This document shows positions 14,453-26,913 of a stretch of DNA of 64,000 nucleotides, one piece after another (positions within the stretch are counted from its first letter, which is position 1; every line of letters begins with the position of its first letter). The translations under genes were made by a program, and so were the position numbers. The notes under the pieces were generated by a model. The model was not told the DNA's origin, ran no database searches, and saw only the letters and a program-made list of their open reading frames with translations. The stretch lies in NCBI GenBank assembly GCA_021018815.1, contig JAITYX010000008.1, positions 10,476,001 to 10,540,000 of the forward strand, read 5' to 3'. The DNA comes from Talinum fruticosum. Lineage: Eukaryota; Streptophyta; Magnoliopsida; Caryophyllales; Talinaceae.

Positions 14453-15660
14453 ATCATACGCGCAGCCCACACCACAGCGAGAGAGAGAGAGAGAGAGAGA
14501 TGCAGAAGGAAGGAACTGATGGGCACCAAGTTTGGCACGCACCCAATTTTGCTTTCTCGCCACTTGTGTGTGTTGTTCAAATTAATTTAATTCCAGTTGA
14601 AATTCCATTAAATAATTTTGTCCCACCAAATTAATTGCTCCGCCGTACCCGTGTATTTCGTCAATTCAATTTCTCTGGGTTCCGATTTATTTTTTTCTCT
14701 CTAAATTTTGTATTTTTCTCCCACTGGAAAATGAAAAAAAAACCCCAAAAAGCGTTGCGTCACGGCATGCGGTAGTAATAATTCGTAATTGCACCCAAAA
14801 AAATCGTAATTAATTTGGTCGGGGTTCCCAGGGTGCTCTCATTGTCACTGTGGTCTCATAACAAATAACAATGCTCACCAATGGATTTAGATATTTTATT
14901 TACATTAAATTATGTTAATTTTTAAAATTTGTCAAAATTGATATAGGTGTTTATTTTAATAATGTTATATAAAAAAATATTCGGGCTGTATAAGATATTA
15001 TTATCATAGTATATGTGCTCAATTATTTACGCTAAAAAATAAACTTGACTTTTTTATTTATGATATTTTAATTTAGTTTTAAATTGATTTTTTTAACTTG
15101 TGGCCTCGTGTAGGATGAACTAGCTAGCTCTAAACCAATCGATTTTGTTAAAAAAAAAAGTTAAATGAAGTGTCGGATATTATTGATAGTTCCGTATAAC
15201 CTCCTTACCTTATAGTTATCCAAAAAAACAAAAATGAACGGCTTTTGAGGTTATTTGCCTAATTAAATTATAAGGATAATAAGGATTGCAGTTTATATAT
15301 CCAACATTTAATTTAACTTATCAAGAACATATGGCTCCCTATAGTTTTTACATGGATTGTTAATAGTGTTATAATCTATGGCCGGAGAAGCCCACTACTT
15401 GATCACTTAATATTGGTCGGCCATATTGTATAATTTGATTACTTTGTCAATCATACCGAGTTGGTGCATGATGCATGTACCTCCCTATGAGTGATTGTAG
15501 GGGGTGTAATTCTGCAACCAATTTTCTTTGCTAAGCGTTGCATGAGTAGATACAAGTGGGGAGAACTATACTCGATTGCTTCTTTTGCGATTTGTAAGTT
15601 TACCTTTAATTAATAACAATAATATCAATAAGATACAAAAAACGAGCTTATGGTACTCAC
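14453..15660. other. GLX2 5' UTR and promoter side, then AT-rich spacer
   Basis: A (GA)n microsatellite at 14479-14500 reads as (TC)n on the GLX2 strand about 30 bp upstream of its ATG, a common 5' UTR feature in plants. I see no clear TATA box. The rest, to 15660, is AT-rich without recognisable genes. Confidence 0.5.
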
Positions 15661-16975
15661 ATTATCTGAAAATTATTTTTAGGGAACCATATTATTAAAA
15701 TTATTTTAAAATTGATCTATATTTTACTTTAACTATTATTAAAATACATACCCTTTAAAAATTATTTAAATCCGTTAAATTTTATTGAATTTACTAAATT
15801 ATCCCTTCCCTCCCTCGCTTCATCTTCCTTATATCTCTCTCCTCCCTTGCAAATTCAACCCCAATTTCCTAAATTGAAAACACAAGAATCAAATTTTAAG
15901 AGTAATTCTGAGAGAGAGAGAGAGAGAGAGAGATAGTAAAAGAAGAAGAACTTACCATCGTCAGAGTCCAGAGAACCAAAGCAAGAGAGCATGAGAGAGA
16001 AAAGAAAAATCAAAGCAGGAAGAGAGAATTCCGCCATTGATGGAATCCAAAAGAAATGCCCACCTCCATTTGTTTTCTTTGGGGACCAGAAGGGCTAAAA
16101 CCCACTTCAACCCACGAAGCTTCTACCCCGAAGATGCACCCTTTTTCTCTGGGTTCTCCTCACTGAAGGCAATTACTGTTGTTTAACGGTCAAAATGGAG
16201 CAAGACCTAGTTTATATCTTCCAGGATATGTAGAACACTGAAGTTAGCAAAGAAGAGAAACCACGATCAACTTGCTATTTTAATCACACTCTCTCTCTCT
16301 CTAGGTAATACCTAGGAATGGGGACACTCTTTCTATCTTCAGAATAAAGTTCAACACGAGCATTGCATTTCCTCCTGCCAATTGAATGAGAGAGATAGAA
16401 AGGCGGGGAGGAAGGGAGAGAGGTTTAATGATAAAACTCAACGCAGAAAAGAGTAGCTCCCTCAATTGAATGAGAGGGAGAGAGGTTTAATGCCAGCTTC
16501 AGGTATGTAAGGACCCTGCAATCGCACAACTCTTCTTTTCATTACTTCACATCTCTCTCTCTCTCTCACTGGACAGTGATAGAAGGAGGAGAGAAAGGAA
16601 CTCCTTCCATGGTTGTCGATAGGAGAATAGAGTCGGGCTTGTTAGGCGGCGCGTGTGACGAAGGTGCCATCGTCGTCGGGCGAGATGGAGGTGGATGAAA
16701 AAGGGGAGGCAGTGGAAGAGGTGGGGATAGCGCCGTAATCGGAGGGGGTTGGATTTGCACGCAGGGGAGGAGAGAGAGGGAGAGAGAGATGCGTCTCTGG
16801 AGAGAGATAGGGAACCGGAGGAAGAAGGTGAGGGGTAATTTAGTATATTCTAAAATTTAATTGATTCAAATAACTTTTTAACGGTATGTACCCAATAACA
16901 GTTACAATAAAATATAGACCACTCATAAAATAATTTTAATAACGCGATCCTATAAAAATAGTTTAACTCTAAGCC
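15661..16975. mobile_element. Mutator-like or foldback element with long imperfect inverted repeats
   Basis: About 15661-15870 matches the reverse complement of about 16740-16975. Shared stretches include ATTATTAAAATTATTTTA, then a (T/A)CTATATTTTA block, a CATACC block, TTAAATTTTA, TACTAAATTA(T/C)CCC, and further in CTCTCTCCTCCC and CAAAT(T/C)CAACCCC. Inverted repeats near 200 bp suggest a Mutator-like or foldback element. I could not define exact ends or a target duplication. The interior of roughly 0.9 kb has CT/GA tracts and an exon-like segment but no transposase. Confidence 0.65.
15956..16037 (-). pseudogene. Orphan first exon coding a signal peptide
   Basis: From an ATG at 16037 the minus strand reads MAEFSLPALIFLFSLMLSCF, then GSLDSDD, ending at a strong donor (GATG/gtaagt). 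This looks like a secretory signal peptide plus a few mature residues. No continuing exon is visible before GLX2, 1.5 kb downstream. It lies inside the inverted-repeat element, so it may be a captured gene fragment. I do not recognise the parent gene. Confidence 0.45.
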
Positions 16976-17605
16976 ATTTTTTAAATAAGATATAAGTTGG
17001 TGGTTAAGAATAAGATGCTGAGTATATTTTTTAATTTTAAATATCTTTTCTTACATTATATTAGTATTACTTCTTTGTATTCACTGTGGACCTTAAAATA
17101 ATAATAATAATTTTTTTTCATGTGTTTTTTTTTTAGGAAATTATTTTCTTAGTTGCGATTATAGAGGGAAGGCTACACATAATAATATAGCTAAACAGGA
17201 GAAGGTCTAATACAGCCCGTCCAAATTGAGACAATTGTGTGCTTTATAGTTTTCATTTTGATATGGCTTTTCTTTATGATTGGCTAAAACTTGATACCTA
17301 TTCTTTGATGATATGATAAGAAAATTATAAAAACTTGCCTATTATACTTGGAAGTCAACTTCAATTACCCCTATATGATGTCATAGGTCTAGTGTGGTCG
17401 TTTTTTTGTAAGGACTTTTTATATTACCCTCTATCATAGGCATCAATTCAATATGAAGCATTTATGTCTAAAAACAATCAATACTAATATTTATCTCTCA
17501 TAACTTAGTTATTGTTTAATGATTTTGAATGCCTTGATTTTATAATTCATAATAGTTTTGACCGTGCTGATATATATCTTTGAACTTCATGAATATTAAA
17601 TAAAA
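16976..17605. other. AT-rich spacer, nothing recognised
   Basis: No open frame with family features and no transposon end identified. Confidence 0.5.
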
Positions 17606-17625
17606 TTAATATGTTGATGTCTTTT

Positions 17626-18337
17626 TTTATATAGAAAGAGAAATTTCATTAATAAAAAGTCATACGACATCTATAAAAATAATTCTCTAATAAGAATAAA
17701 TCTAAAATAACAAAACAAATCTCTATTTCGATAAAGTTAATGGTAAATATACTTCCGCTTGGCTCCATACTTGTAGCATCAATATGGGCACAAACCGTGT
17801 TCTTTGATTTCAATATGTCTTTCCGAACATCGGTGAGCTATTGTATAACTTTATAAAATAGATCTCTGTGTGATATAATAGATCCAATTTGAAAGAAATA
17901 TCACTTTGATCGAGCCATATGAAATTCCATTGTTGAATCATTCTCAATCAAAATCAATGAAACCAATTGATAAAAATATCAAAAATATACTATCCGATCG
18001 AAACAACAATCCTAATAAAACTTGCACGTATTGGCAAGAGAAATAACTCACACAAAGGTGAAAAATAAGATTCTCACAAGGAGAGAAACTCTAACTCTCA
18101 CAAGAAGGAGAGAAATCCAAACTCTCACAAAAAGAAGAGAAAATTTATTGGAAAGAAAATAACAATACCATTGGATCTTGATTCGATCTGAATAAATTGA
18201 GTAAAGAGAGCTTACCACTAGCTAAAACTAGACTAGTAGCAGCTCCAACAATTTTAAAAAATAAAAAAAATAAAAGATACAAAATTAGAGTTTAGAGAGA
18301 AGGAAAGGAGAAAATGAGCAGGAAAGGGGTGGAGGCT
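17626..18337 (-). mobile_element. Retroposed insertion (LINE-type target-primed) with 20-bp target duplication
   Basis: A perfect 20-bp direct repeat (TTAATATGTTGATGTCTTTT) flanks a ~712-bp insert, at 17606-17625 and 18338-18357. A T-rich run follows the left copy, so the A-rich tail lies on the minus strand. That is the mark of target-primed reverse transcription. The insert has no long open frame. It could be a 5'-truncated LINE, a SINE-like unit, or a retroposed non-coding transcript. Confidence 0.75.
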
Positions 18338-18357
18338 TTAATATGTTGATGTCTTTT

Positions 18358-19458
18358 CTGTTAACTAAACATGTATATTCCCATAAATACCCTTCAAATA
18401 ACTTATATACTACCCATATTTCCATTTCTCGGTTATTTTTGTACTCCATTTCTCTCATTCTCATTCCTTATGATTGAGTTGGATGTCCATTGCTGAAGAA
18501 GTTTTGGTACTCGGTCATGTTGGACTTTCTCTTCTTCTTTGTATTTTCGCTCTCTATCTCCTTTGTATTTTTTCTCGCTTTCTTTTTGCCCTTTATCTGA
18601 TTTCAACTTCTTTATTATATTCTAATTTTTGTTTATTTTTATTTTGATGTGTAAGGTCAATTCTTACCTTGTTATTTCCTTTGTCATCTTCTACTTTTAT
18701 TAATAACTTCAATCAACTCTACAAATTTTAAAGAATCCTATCGAACCCACCATTTCATGGAGAACTCATAAATTTAGTAGCTTCTAAATCTTGTCCCATT
18801 CACTGCAAAACCTAAAATTCACAAGCCTTCGTTGCTGGGGGAAGATAAAGGTTTTGAGGGGATTTTTATCCAAAAACATTTGTGTATTAATTTTACCAAG
18901 TATTGTCAACATTAAATACATATTTAGGGCTATTCTCGTCATTCTGTGTTTCCGTTACCCGTCTCACCAGAAACATATTTAATAAATTATTAATACCAAA
19001 TTTTAGGGGTTACAAATTAAAACGCAAAGGTGTAAATGTTTAAAATAATTACACAATAACATAGGGGATGTAGATATTAATATATGCCAAATTTTGTTCT
19101 AGTTCCATCGTGGAAAATATCTTTCCTTTTTATTAAAGATTTCATCTTGATTTCAAGTAGTGGATTACGACTAGAAAACCTTATAAGGTTTCTTAAAGAT
19201 TTCCTATATATATTAGGTTATTTTTACCTAATTAGATGTAACATGTGGCATAACTAATATGTGCTTCTTAGCATCGCCAAAGGTTATTTTTGTCTATTTT
19301 ACATACCTAGATTGAGAAAGTCTTTGAGAGTTATCCTCTTTACATTAATCTTACAGAATACATCGCTCTAAAGATCGTACTTTGTACTCACTCATCGTAT
19401 TAGAGTGGATTATATTGTTGTCACCCATGGTTTTTCCTAATTTGGGTTTTTTACGTAA
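18358..19458. other. Spacer, nothing recognised
   Basis: AT-rich, with a CT-rich patch near 18500-18620. The frame at 18791-18982 shows no homology that I recognise. Confidence 0.5.
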
Positions 19459-19468
19459 AATTTATGTG

Positions 19469-19902
19469 GGAATATTAACATTTATCTCCCTCGAGATATT
19501 TGAAAATCATTTATAAACCCTCCAAGAATTGTTATTTATTTTTACCCACAATGGATTTAGAGATAAAAAATATTTAAGATACAGAAACAACAAAGGGCTA
19601 ATCGGAATTATAAAAGGACAAGTTTGTCCCCGATTTTTAAAATAAAATGACTTTGCTACCCTCATTTGTAATTGGCGCTTTAAAAAGATTAACTAGAAGG
19701 GGTAATAGTGACATTGTACATCTTTTTTTTGCCACAAAAGCACACATATCATCTTTGGATGTTGTTTATTATTAACAAGGAAGGTAAATGCATCGAGTAA
19801 AATATTAACTCGCTCCGGTCGAGGTGGGTAAAAAAATACCAATTTCTAGAGGGTTTATAAATGATTTCTAAATATATCGAGGGATATAAATGTTAATATT
19901 CC
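19469..19902. mobile_element. Mutator-type MITE, 434 bp
   Basis: Terminal inverted repeats begin GGAATATTAACATTTAT and continue imperfectly for over 80 bp, including (T/A)TCCCTCGA and ATCATTTATAAACCCTC. A perfect 10-bp direct repeat AATTTATGTG flanks the element (19459-19468 and 19903-19912). A 9-11 bp duplication with long inverted repeats fits non-autonomous Mutator-like elements. Confidence 0.88.
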
Positions 19903-20107
19903 AATTTATGTGTCTATCATCTACTTGTTTGTTAATTTATCAACTTCCTTACATCCTAAATTAAATTACTTTTTTTTTTGCTCCGCAACATACTGAGTTC
20001 AACCTTAACAATATCTCTACAAACAATATATTGCAAGTCATTATATGATGATCGATTATTTTCACAAGTAACATGACTACTTCGTAATGTATGTATCTTT
20101 TGTATTA

Positions 20108-20374
20108 CTCCCTCCGTTTTAAAATACATGTCACTTTAACTAACTTTTTTCATTTCATAATATATGTCACTTTACAATTCTAATGATATAATAATGATTG
20201 GTTTACCAATTTTGTCCTTAGTAATTGCTCTTTTTCTCTCTTTTTCCATTGATTTTCTTCATTTTCAATAAAAATTTGGGATAACTTGGTCTTTTAACAC
20301 TAATTTTGTTAAAATTTTACATTTTTGTTTCCGTTCATAACATTAAAACGACAAGTATTTTGAAATCGAAGGAG
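20108..20374. mobile_element. Stowaway-like MITE, 267 bp
   Basis: It starts CTCCCTCCGTTTTAAAATAC after a TA dinucleotide. It ends with the degraded complement (GTATTTTGAAATCGAAGGAG), followed by CA rather than TA. The CTCCCTCCG terminus is the plant Tc1/mariner Stowaway hallmark. Related degraded stretches occur near 30720, 31510 and 35180 in receptor kinase introns. Confidence 0.72.
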
Positions 20375-21983
20375 CATTTTTATTTCTCTTCCCTCTTATC
20401 ATTAATATATACTATATTCCCTAATTAAGAAAATGTAAGGACGGGATGTTGATAAAAGGAATTACAACTTTGTAAAAGGTTGTTGATAGAACAATGCAAT
20501 AAGAAAGAAGCATATGAACCATTAAAGAGACTTTCTAGTGGGAGAAAGCTTATATTTCAATAAGGAAGTGTGGATTCTAATTTTACTAAAAGTATTGAAG
20601 TTTTCCCTCAATCCCTTGCGTTTTTCCTCATCTAAGATATAACCATAAGATATGAGACATTAGGTGAGTTTGCTTACCATTCTTAAAAAGAAAAGGAAAA
20701 AAAAAAAAACTAGGCATATGGGAACAACAATGTAATAGTCTTAATCACATTATAGGTTATTGGTTAATTGTTAACATCATAAATTACTTTTGAATTTTTA
20801 TATGAAAATAATATGAATTTTTTAAGTATTAAACAAAAATAATACAAATTTGTTTTTTAGATGCCAATAGTATGAACTTTAATCATATTTAATGTCGGTA
20901 GAACATCACCGAATTAAAGTATGTGACTCGGTGTAGCAAGTGAAGTCATTAATGTGGACGACATAATTGAAGATTTAACTTTGATTTTTTTCCTTAGTTG
21001 AATAAAGGTTACTTGTTTATCAGTGGAAATGAGAAAAGTTAAAGTTAAGTATTCAACTCCGTCGTCAACGTCATCGGCTCTAAGTAATATATTCAGTACT
21101 ATAAAGATAAGTTTTAACCGTAGATGTGAAAACCGTAATTTCCGTGCATCCACCATTGTTGTGCAGAGTTATCGTCCTCTTATTAAGACTTTTGTTTTGC
21201 CTCACTTGTAGTGTTTATCTCTCCCCATTGCGTGGGAGTTTTATGACCCAACCTCGCTTTTATCGAATTTTTTTATCCTTTATACTCTCTCTTAAAAAAA
21301 TTTTGTTTGATAATCTATTTAAGTGTTGAGAGAGAAAAAGATAATCCATTTTTTTATGTGAAAAAATAATTCTTTAAAAATTTACTGTTGTAATTTAATT
21401 AAAAAAAGTTGTAGTCTATAAAAAGAAGAATTCTTCCTTCGCATTCTTCATTTACAAGATTAAATTTAAGAATTTATTTTAATTAAAAAAATTAAATCAC
21501 TTAGAACCAGCATATATTAATAACAAAGAAAACAAACTACTCTATATTTTATATAAAAGAAACTAATATATTATAATTTTTTTTGTTTTTATATATGATA
21601 AGTTAAATATGTGGTAACATCACACGTTTAATTTTTAAAAATAGAATTCTTCTTAAATATCAACCATTTCTCAGTGTAAAAATAATAAGAATAATAATAT
21701 TAATTTATAAAAAATTAATTAAATTCAATGATGATTGTGATTTTCTAACGAAAACAAGCCAAACTACTACCTCCTTTTCTTTTGATTTTTCTATATACCT
21801 ACTTTTTTTGGTAAAAATAATGAGTTTGTGTTGATTTTGGTTCACAATGATAGTGAAGAAGATCGAGATGATAAAGGGGGTGTGGGAGAGAGAGATTGGT
21901 GTTGTTTTTAGTCCATAACGGATAAAAAATCATTTATTTGACCTGTTAATAACTCCTTTTTAGACGACCATCAGAGAACCCGA
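20375..21983. other. AT-rich spacer, nothing recognised
   Basis: Short overlapping open frames at 20914-21329 show no family motif. I see no transposon boundaries. Confidence 0.5.
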
Positions 21984-22352
21984 TTAGCGTTGGCGAAAAT
22001 CTATCTCGATCTAATTGTCCAAATTTGTCCGACCTAAAAAAATTGAGTCCAATCACACAATTTTTGTCCGAATTAAAATTCAGGTCGGTTTGGGGTTTGG
22101 AAATTTAGGTCCGGGTTGCCCGAAATATTCAAATTTAGATAAATTCGGACAATCGGATAACCGGATTTGGACATTTGGTCAATCGCATTTAGGTATAATT
22201 TAGTCCAAAATTTACAAAATTTTCAATAAAATATTCGAAAATTTGGGTTTGGATTTGGTCGAGTGTCCGAATCCGCAATTCGAACAAGGTCCAAATATGA
22301 TATTTTTGTCCAAATATCCGAAGTATCCAAACCCAAATTTTTACCAAAGCTA
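21984..22352. mobile_element. Candidate non-autonomous TIR element with repeated GTCCGAAT-like units
   Basis: The ends are roughly inverted: TAGCGTTGGCGAAAATCT at left and, read from the other strand, TAGCTTTGGTAAAAATTT at right. The body consists of degenerate units related to TTGTCCGAAT and CCAAATTTG. I could not find a target duplication. Confidence 0.4.
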
Positions 22353-22493
22353 CTCAAAGTAACGTTTTCAAAAACACTACCTAGTGTTTGCACATAATTT
22401 TCAAAATTATCCTTTTTATTTTCTAAAATCTTTTATCAATTATGTCCTTTTAAGTCATTTTATACAAATCGCTACTTAAACAACTACTATTAC

Positions 22494-23733
22494 CGTAACG
22501 CCCTAATCACCATTACTTAATAATCCCCTCATTAGGGACTATTACGTAAGGTCGCAGCGGAAGGTAACGATCGAAGGCGTTACCGTCATCCTAAAAATAG
22601 GACAAGGCTAAATAATTGAAATAAAATGAAATACGGTTTGGGCATCCACGGTTATATTTCAAAAATGTCTGTTAGGAGTAACTACTTATTACCCAAGTAG
22701 CTAGGTCATCCCAAAACACGGAGTTACTTGGTTTAGCAACGTAATATTTATACAATCTAAACTTTTGTTTAATCCACAAAGTAATATGCAACGTACGGTA
22801 ATTCCCAAGGTCATACCTAGACCACGGTTGAGGGTAAAATCACCGTGAGCGTCTATGTACCTTCAGATTTGCGAGTGCCACGTGGCTGGTTAGGGTTTGC
22901 CTTCGTCGGACTTAGTAAATGGTTGATTGTTCACCAATGCTTCTTCCTAAAACAAAAAACAGTAAAATATTTGGAAGAGTGAGTCGAAACTCAATACGAA
23001 CATTCCTGCACTGTAAAATAACTTTGAAGAATATATTGATTGAGCGCACGCATTTCAATTCATTTTAGTTTGAAATTAGGGGAGAGAATATAAGTAAAAC
23101 TTGCTTGCTAGGTTATTATCCGAAAGTGGAACCCCTTGATAATTGATACGATCTTAGTAAGGTGCACACCTCCCGGCCGACCGAGAACCCGAGTTGAAGC
23201 CGCGTGGGTTGTTAGGCATAAGCCACGATGATTGATAATTGATAGGCATAAGCCACGATAATTGATGATTGGGCGGGGACCACTTGATTAGGTGGAAAAA
23301 CTTGATTTGCAAATGATTCATTATTATATATGAGAAATGTTGAGATTTGATGAAACATGTGAGTTTTTGAAGGTACGAGCAATGAACGTACTGAGCTGAT
23401 GATATTTGTTTCTCCCTTTTTACAAAAATTTGAGTCACCAGCTATTCGGCAACGGAAGTGGCCTCGGTTACGTTTAAAATGGATTTCTAGGGTTAATAAT
23501 GTTTTTCTTGAGTTTTAATGCTTGAGTTTGTATAAACATTAATAATTTGCTTCATTTTCTTATACTTACATGAAAATCGATGGAACTAATGTTTGTATTA
23601 CCCAGCTTTGTTGCGTAGATTCCGTGTCAATTATTGAATACAATTTATATTAATTAGAGAAGTTGATTAGGCTAATTAGATACTCGATGATTTTGGTGTA
23701 ATTCAATTTGTTCGCGGCTTTGGATTGAAAATG

Positions 23734-23776
<43 letters not shown>

Positions 23777-25324
23777 TAAACAATCACTTATTCCTAATTT
23801 ATTCCTTACTTATCGAATTTAAACCCATACCTAAGCGATTATTCAATCTACCGATGCCTTTCCATAGGTAGGCCTTATAATTACCCAAATTGCTCAAAAT
23901 TTCATTCATATACCAACTTAAGGTCATGAGCCTTATTCTCACAATAACATTCACATTCACAATCGCGATTAGGCAAACCTAATGCTCAATTATTTTCCAT
24001 GCCTGTACACTTGTACATTATCGAATTTCAACTTCTACGCACACATTCTCCTTCGTTTGCTCCATATAATCATTTCAAAATGTAATAGTTCCACCAAATT
24101 GTTCCATTCGCTAATAAAACCTCCTCAATCTCATTCGTTAATTCATAATTTCCCAAAAGGAATCACATTTATTCACATTCGTACAATCAATTCACCACAA
24201 CATCAAACCTAAATCCTCCACGCCAATTCGAATTTTCCCCAAATTAGTCTTTAAGTTCACTACACAAACATGTCTATAAATCCGATAATTCAATTTCACA
24301 ACTACAACTCGAGTAAATGACAAACTGTAATAATTTAGGGTTTGAGGTTTTACCTTCGAATTCAAGGAGGAGTCAAGGAGAGGAAGGAGAGGATGTTGGT
24401 GGTGCACAGTAGCTCCGGCGATTGCGAGGCAGCACCGGCGTCGAGCTCCGACGACCGAGCTGCGGTTGACGGTTGGGCACCCGCCTCCGTGCGCGATAGA
24501 GAGGGAGTGATGGCGAGAGACACCAGGCGTCCCGGACGACGCCGGCGTCGGCTTCGGCCGGCGTTGGTGGCGCTTGGTGGCCGCAAACAGGGCCGCAGAT
24601 GGAGGCAAGGGCGGCACGCGAGGAGAGGGAGAGAGCGACCGCGTGAGCTAGGGAAGGAGGGAGGCCGGTGGCCTTTGGCTGGTGCTAGCGCCGGCTTTCG
24701 TCTGGCGTTGGCGGTACCCGGTCGCCGGAACCGGCGTGACCGGGGCTTGGAGAGGCAGAGCAACGACAGGGGAGAGGCAGAGGAACGCGAGGAAGTGAGA
24801 GAGAGCCACCGTGCAAGAGGGCGAGCCGGCGTCTGCCGGACAGCGCCTAGCGCCGGCTTCGGCCGGCGTGGGTAGCGTCCGGTGGCCGGAGTGGAAGGCA
24901 GCAGCAGAGAGATGGTGAGGCAAGGGAGGACGAGGGGGAGGAAGTAGGGAGAGAGAGTGAGCCCGAGTGAATTTTTAAGCTCGCCTACGTATTCCGAGAG
25001 AATTCTTTCTCTGGATTTTTCTTAGAAAAATCTAATTTGGTTATTTTATTATTTTAATTTATTTCTTTATTTACTTATTTTGTTTTCTTTTATTGTTACT
25101 TTTAATTTTGTTTTTAATAACGATGTTTACAAATTAAAATCTTATTATGAGATTTTTTATTAAGGCCACTCCGTCACCTTAGCTGCATAACACATATATA
25201 GCGATAATGTAAATACAAAATATCGAATTGAAGTGCACGCGCTCAATTATATAAATAGTGTAATTAATAAAATAAATAATGTGATTTAAAATAAATAATT
25301 GTGATTTAGGATCGGGTTGTTACA
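22494..25324 (-). mobile_element. Solo-LTR-like element, 2831 bp
   Basis: Flanked by a perfect 5-bp duplication ATTAC (22489-22493 and 25325-25329). On the minus strand it begins TGTAACAACCCGATCC and ends GGGCGTTACG (ancestral end probably ...TTACA). TG...CA ends plus a 5-bp duplication, without internal coding or a second copy, fit a long solo LTR of a Ty3/gypsy lineage, possibly Tat/Ogre-like. A GC-rich stretch at 24360-24960 yields long open frames in several frames, which is composition and not evidence of genes. Confidence 0.7.
23737..23772. repeat. (TA)n microsatellite
   Basis: Eighteen TA units inside the solo-LTR-like element. Confidence 0.95.
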
Positions 25325-25329
25325 ATTAC

Positions 25330-26142
25330 CGAACACACTTATCTTAAATCACTAGTTGAACATCTAACTACTAACCACTAGTCAATAACAGACTAAACAC
25401 TAATAAAACAGCTAACATCTACTAAAACAGCTAACCACTATTAAAACAGCTTAATTTTACCGAACACGCCCATGACTTGTCTCCTTACTATCAGTCTAAG
25501 TGGAAGATATTCTTTTTCAAAGAGAAAGAGTTAGTGTTTTTAGATATGTATACTCAATATTCCATTAGAAGTATAGTCTAAATTATTATATTTTATTTTA
25601 AAAAATAAATTTACTGATGTTTAAATTTAAATTTTGAATTTTATTTCCATAGCGCTACTTTAGTTATGTACTCCAAAATTAGTATGAAATAAATGAATGA
25701 AAGGTGTAGTGGTAAATGCAACGAGGAATTTTAGTTGCGTCGCCGAATCATATCACAACGATAATTGGAAAACAACGTGGATGGACATCTAATCGACTAT
25801 GAAGTGTCTCGACTGGTACGATTTTGTATATGTTACAACAACGCTTAGCACCACTAGACACCATAGATTAACTACTAAAGCAAAAGGTAGAAGAGCAAAG
25901 TCTTAATACCGAGTCTCCAGAATGATGATAACTGAAACGTAAAATTAAGAATAGACACACATAAATTATAGCAGTAGACAGAGTAGAAATACTTTGGGAA
26001 GTCTCCAATATGTTTTCAGGCTCCTCAATGCTGCAAGTTCAGCATAGCTGCTCCTCAGTCTCCATCTCTTCATTCCTGTGAAACTTAACTTTCTGCAGTT
26101 TCAAAGGAATTTCAAAATTCAGCTCCCCTTTTGGAGAATTGC
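25330..26142. other. Spacer and probable 3' region of the receptor kinase locus
   Basis: Near 25380-25450 the text repeats CTAACCACTA and TAAAACAGCTAA units. A minus-strand segment just below 26100, after a possible acceptor (ctgcag), could code a short terminal exon (KVKFHRNEEMETEEQLC, then stop), but this is weak. Confidence 0.4.
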
Positions 26143-26599
26143 TTAGATTCCATTACATGATACAAACACTTTTCCAATGTGAAAACAATAAGTACAAAAC
26201 ATCCATAAACTATGTTTAGTTTCCAATTTATTAGTTAAATTTACCTCAGTGCTTGTTATGAATTGTTTTCTGATTTTCTTGAGGTTAGCTGTCACTTCAA
26301 TCATGTTACTTCGATCGTGAGGCGTTTCTGCCGTGCAGTTTAAAGCCAGTTCCACCACCCGATTAAAGCATTGTTTCTTGGATGAGGAAAAATCACCTCC
26401 ATCATCATTCAACAGTTGGGGATCAATCACATTCATAAATGAGCTGCCACCAGCATATCACGATGTATCCACTGTCTTAGGCTCATATTTGTCTCAAACA
26501 TCGTGTCAGTTGGTCTTTTTCCACTAAGTATTTCAATCAGCAATATTCCGAAGCTGTAAACATCGACCTTTGCAGAGACTAAGCCACTGAGTCCATACT
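26143..26599 (-). pseudogene. Last kinase exon of the LRR receptor kinase, with a frame break
   Basis: After the acceptor at 26600 the minus strand reads EYGLSGLVSAKVDVYSFGIL and LIEILSGKRPTDTMF, kinase subdomains VIII-X. It then hits a stop after LVAAHL near 26435. The family pattern resumes one frame over (MNVIDPQLLNDDGGDF ... ELALNCTAETPHDRSNM), so a single-base indel is implied. A possible donor after ITSTE at 26245 would lead to a further short exon. Otherwise translation runs to a stop at 26143. Confidence 0.8.
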
Positions 26600-26913
26600 C
26601 TGTAAAGGCAGAAGAAAATCAGTAAAGTGATAAGTGATCTTTCAATATGCTCTTCTAGTTAGCTCAAATAAGCATATGAGGCAAGTTCATTATTACAGGT
26701 CAGCCTATCTAAAATCCATATCTATTCATATTCAAGATTTTTCATATTTCAGTCTAGGTTACATAATAATCAGTATTCAGTCATTCAAATATATGGAAAT
26801 TTATTGAACTTCTGTATTCTTTAACAAACTTCAATCAGACAAAACCAAGTGCGATGAAACTACAGATGTACAGAAAGAAAATTGCCATTAATAGTAGTGC
26901 AATAATTGAATAC

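Noticed and set aside
24342..24923. Long overlapping open frames on both strands in GC-rich sequence
   Set aside because: Composition effect inside the solo-LTR-like element. Arg/Pro/Ala-rich translations in three frames, with no family motifs and no splice structure.
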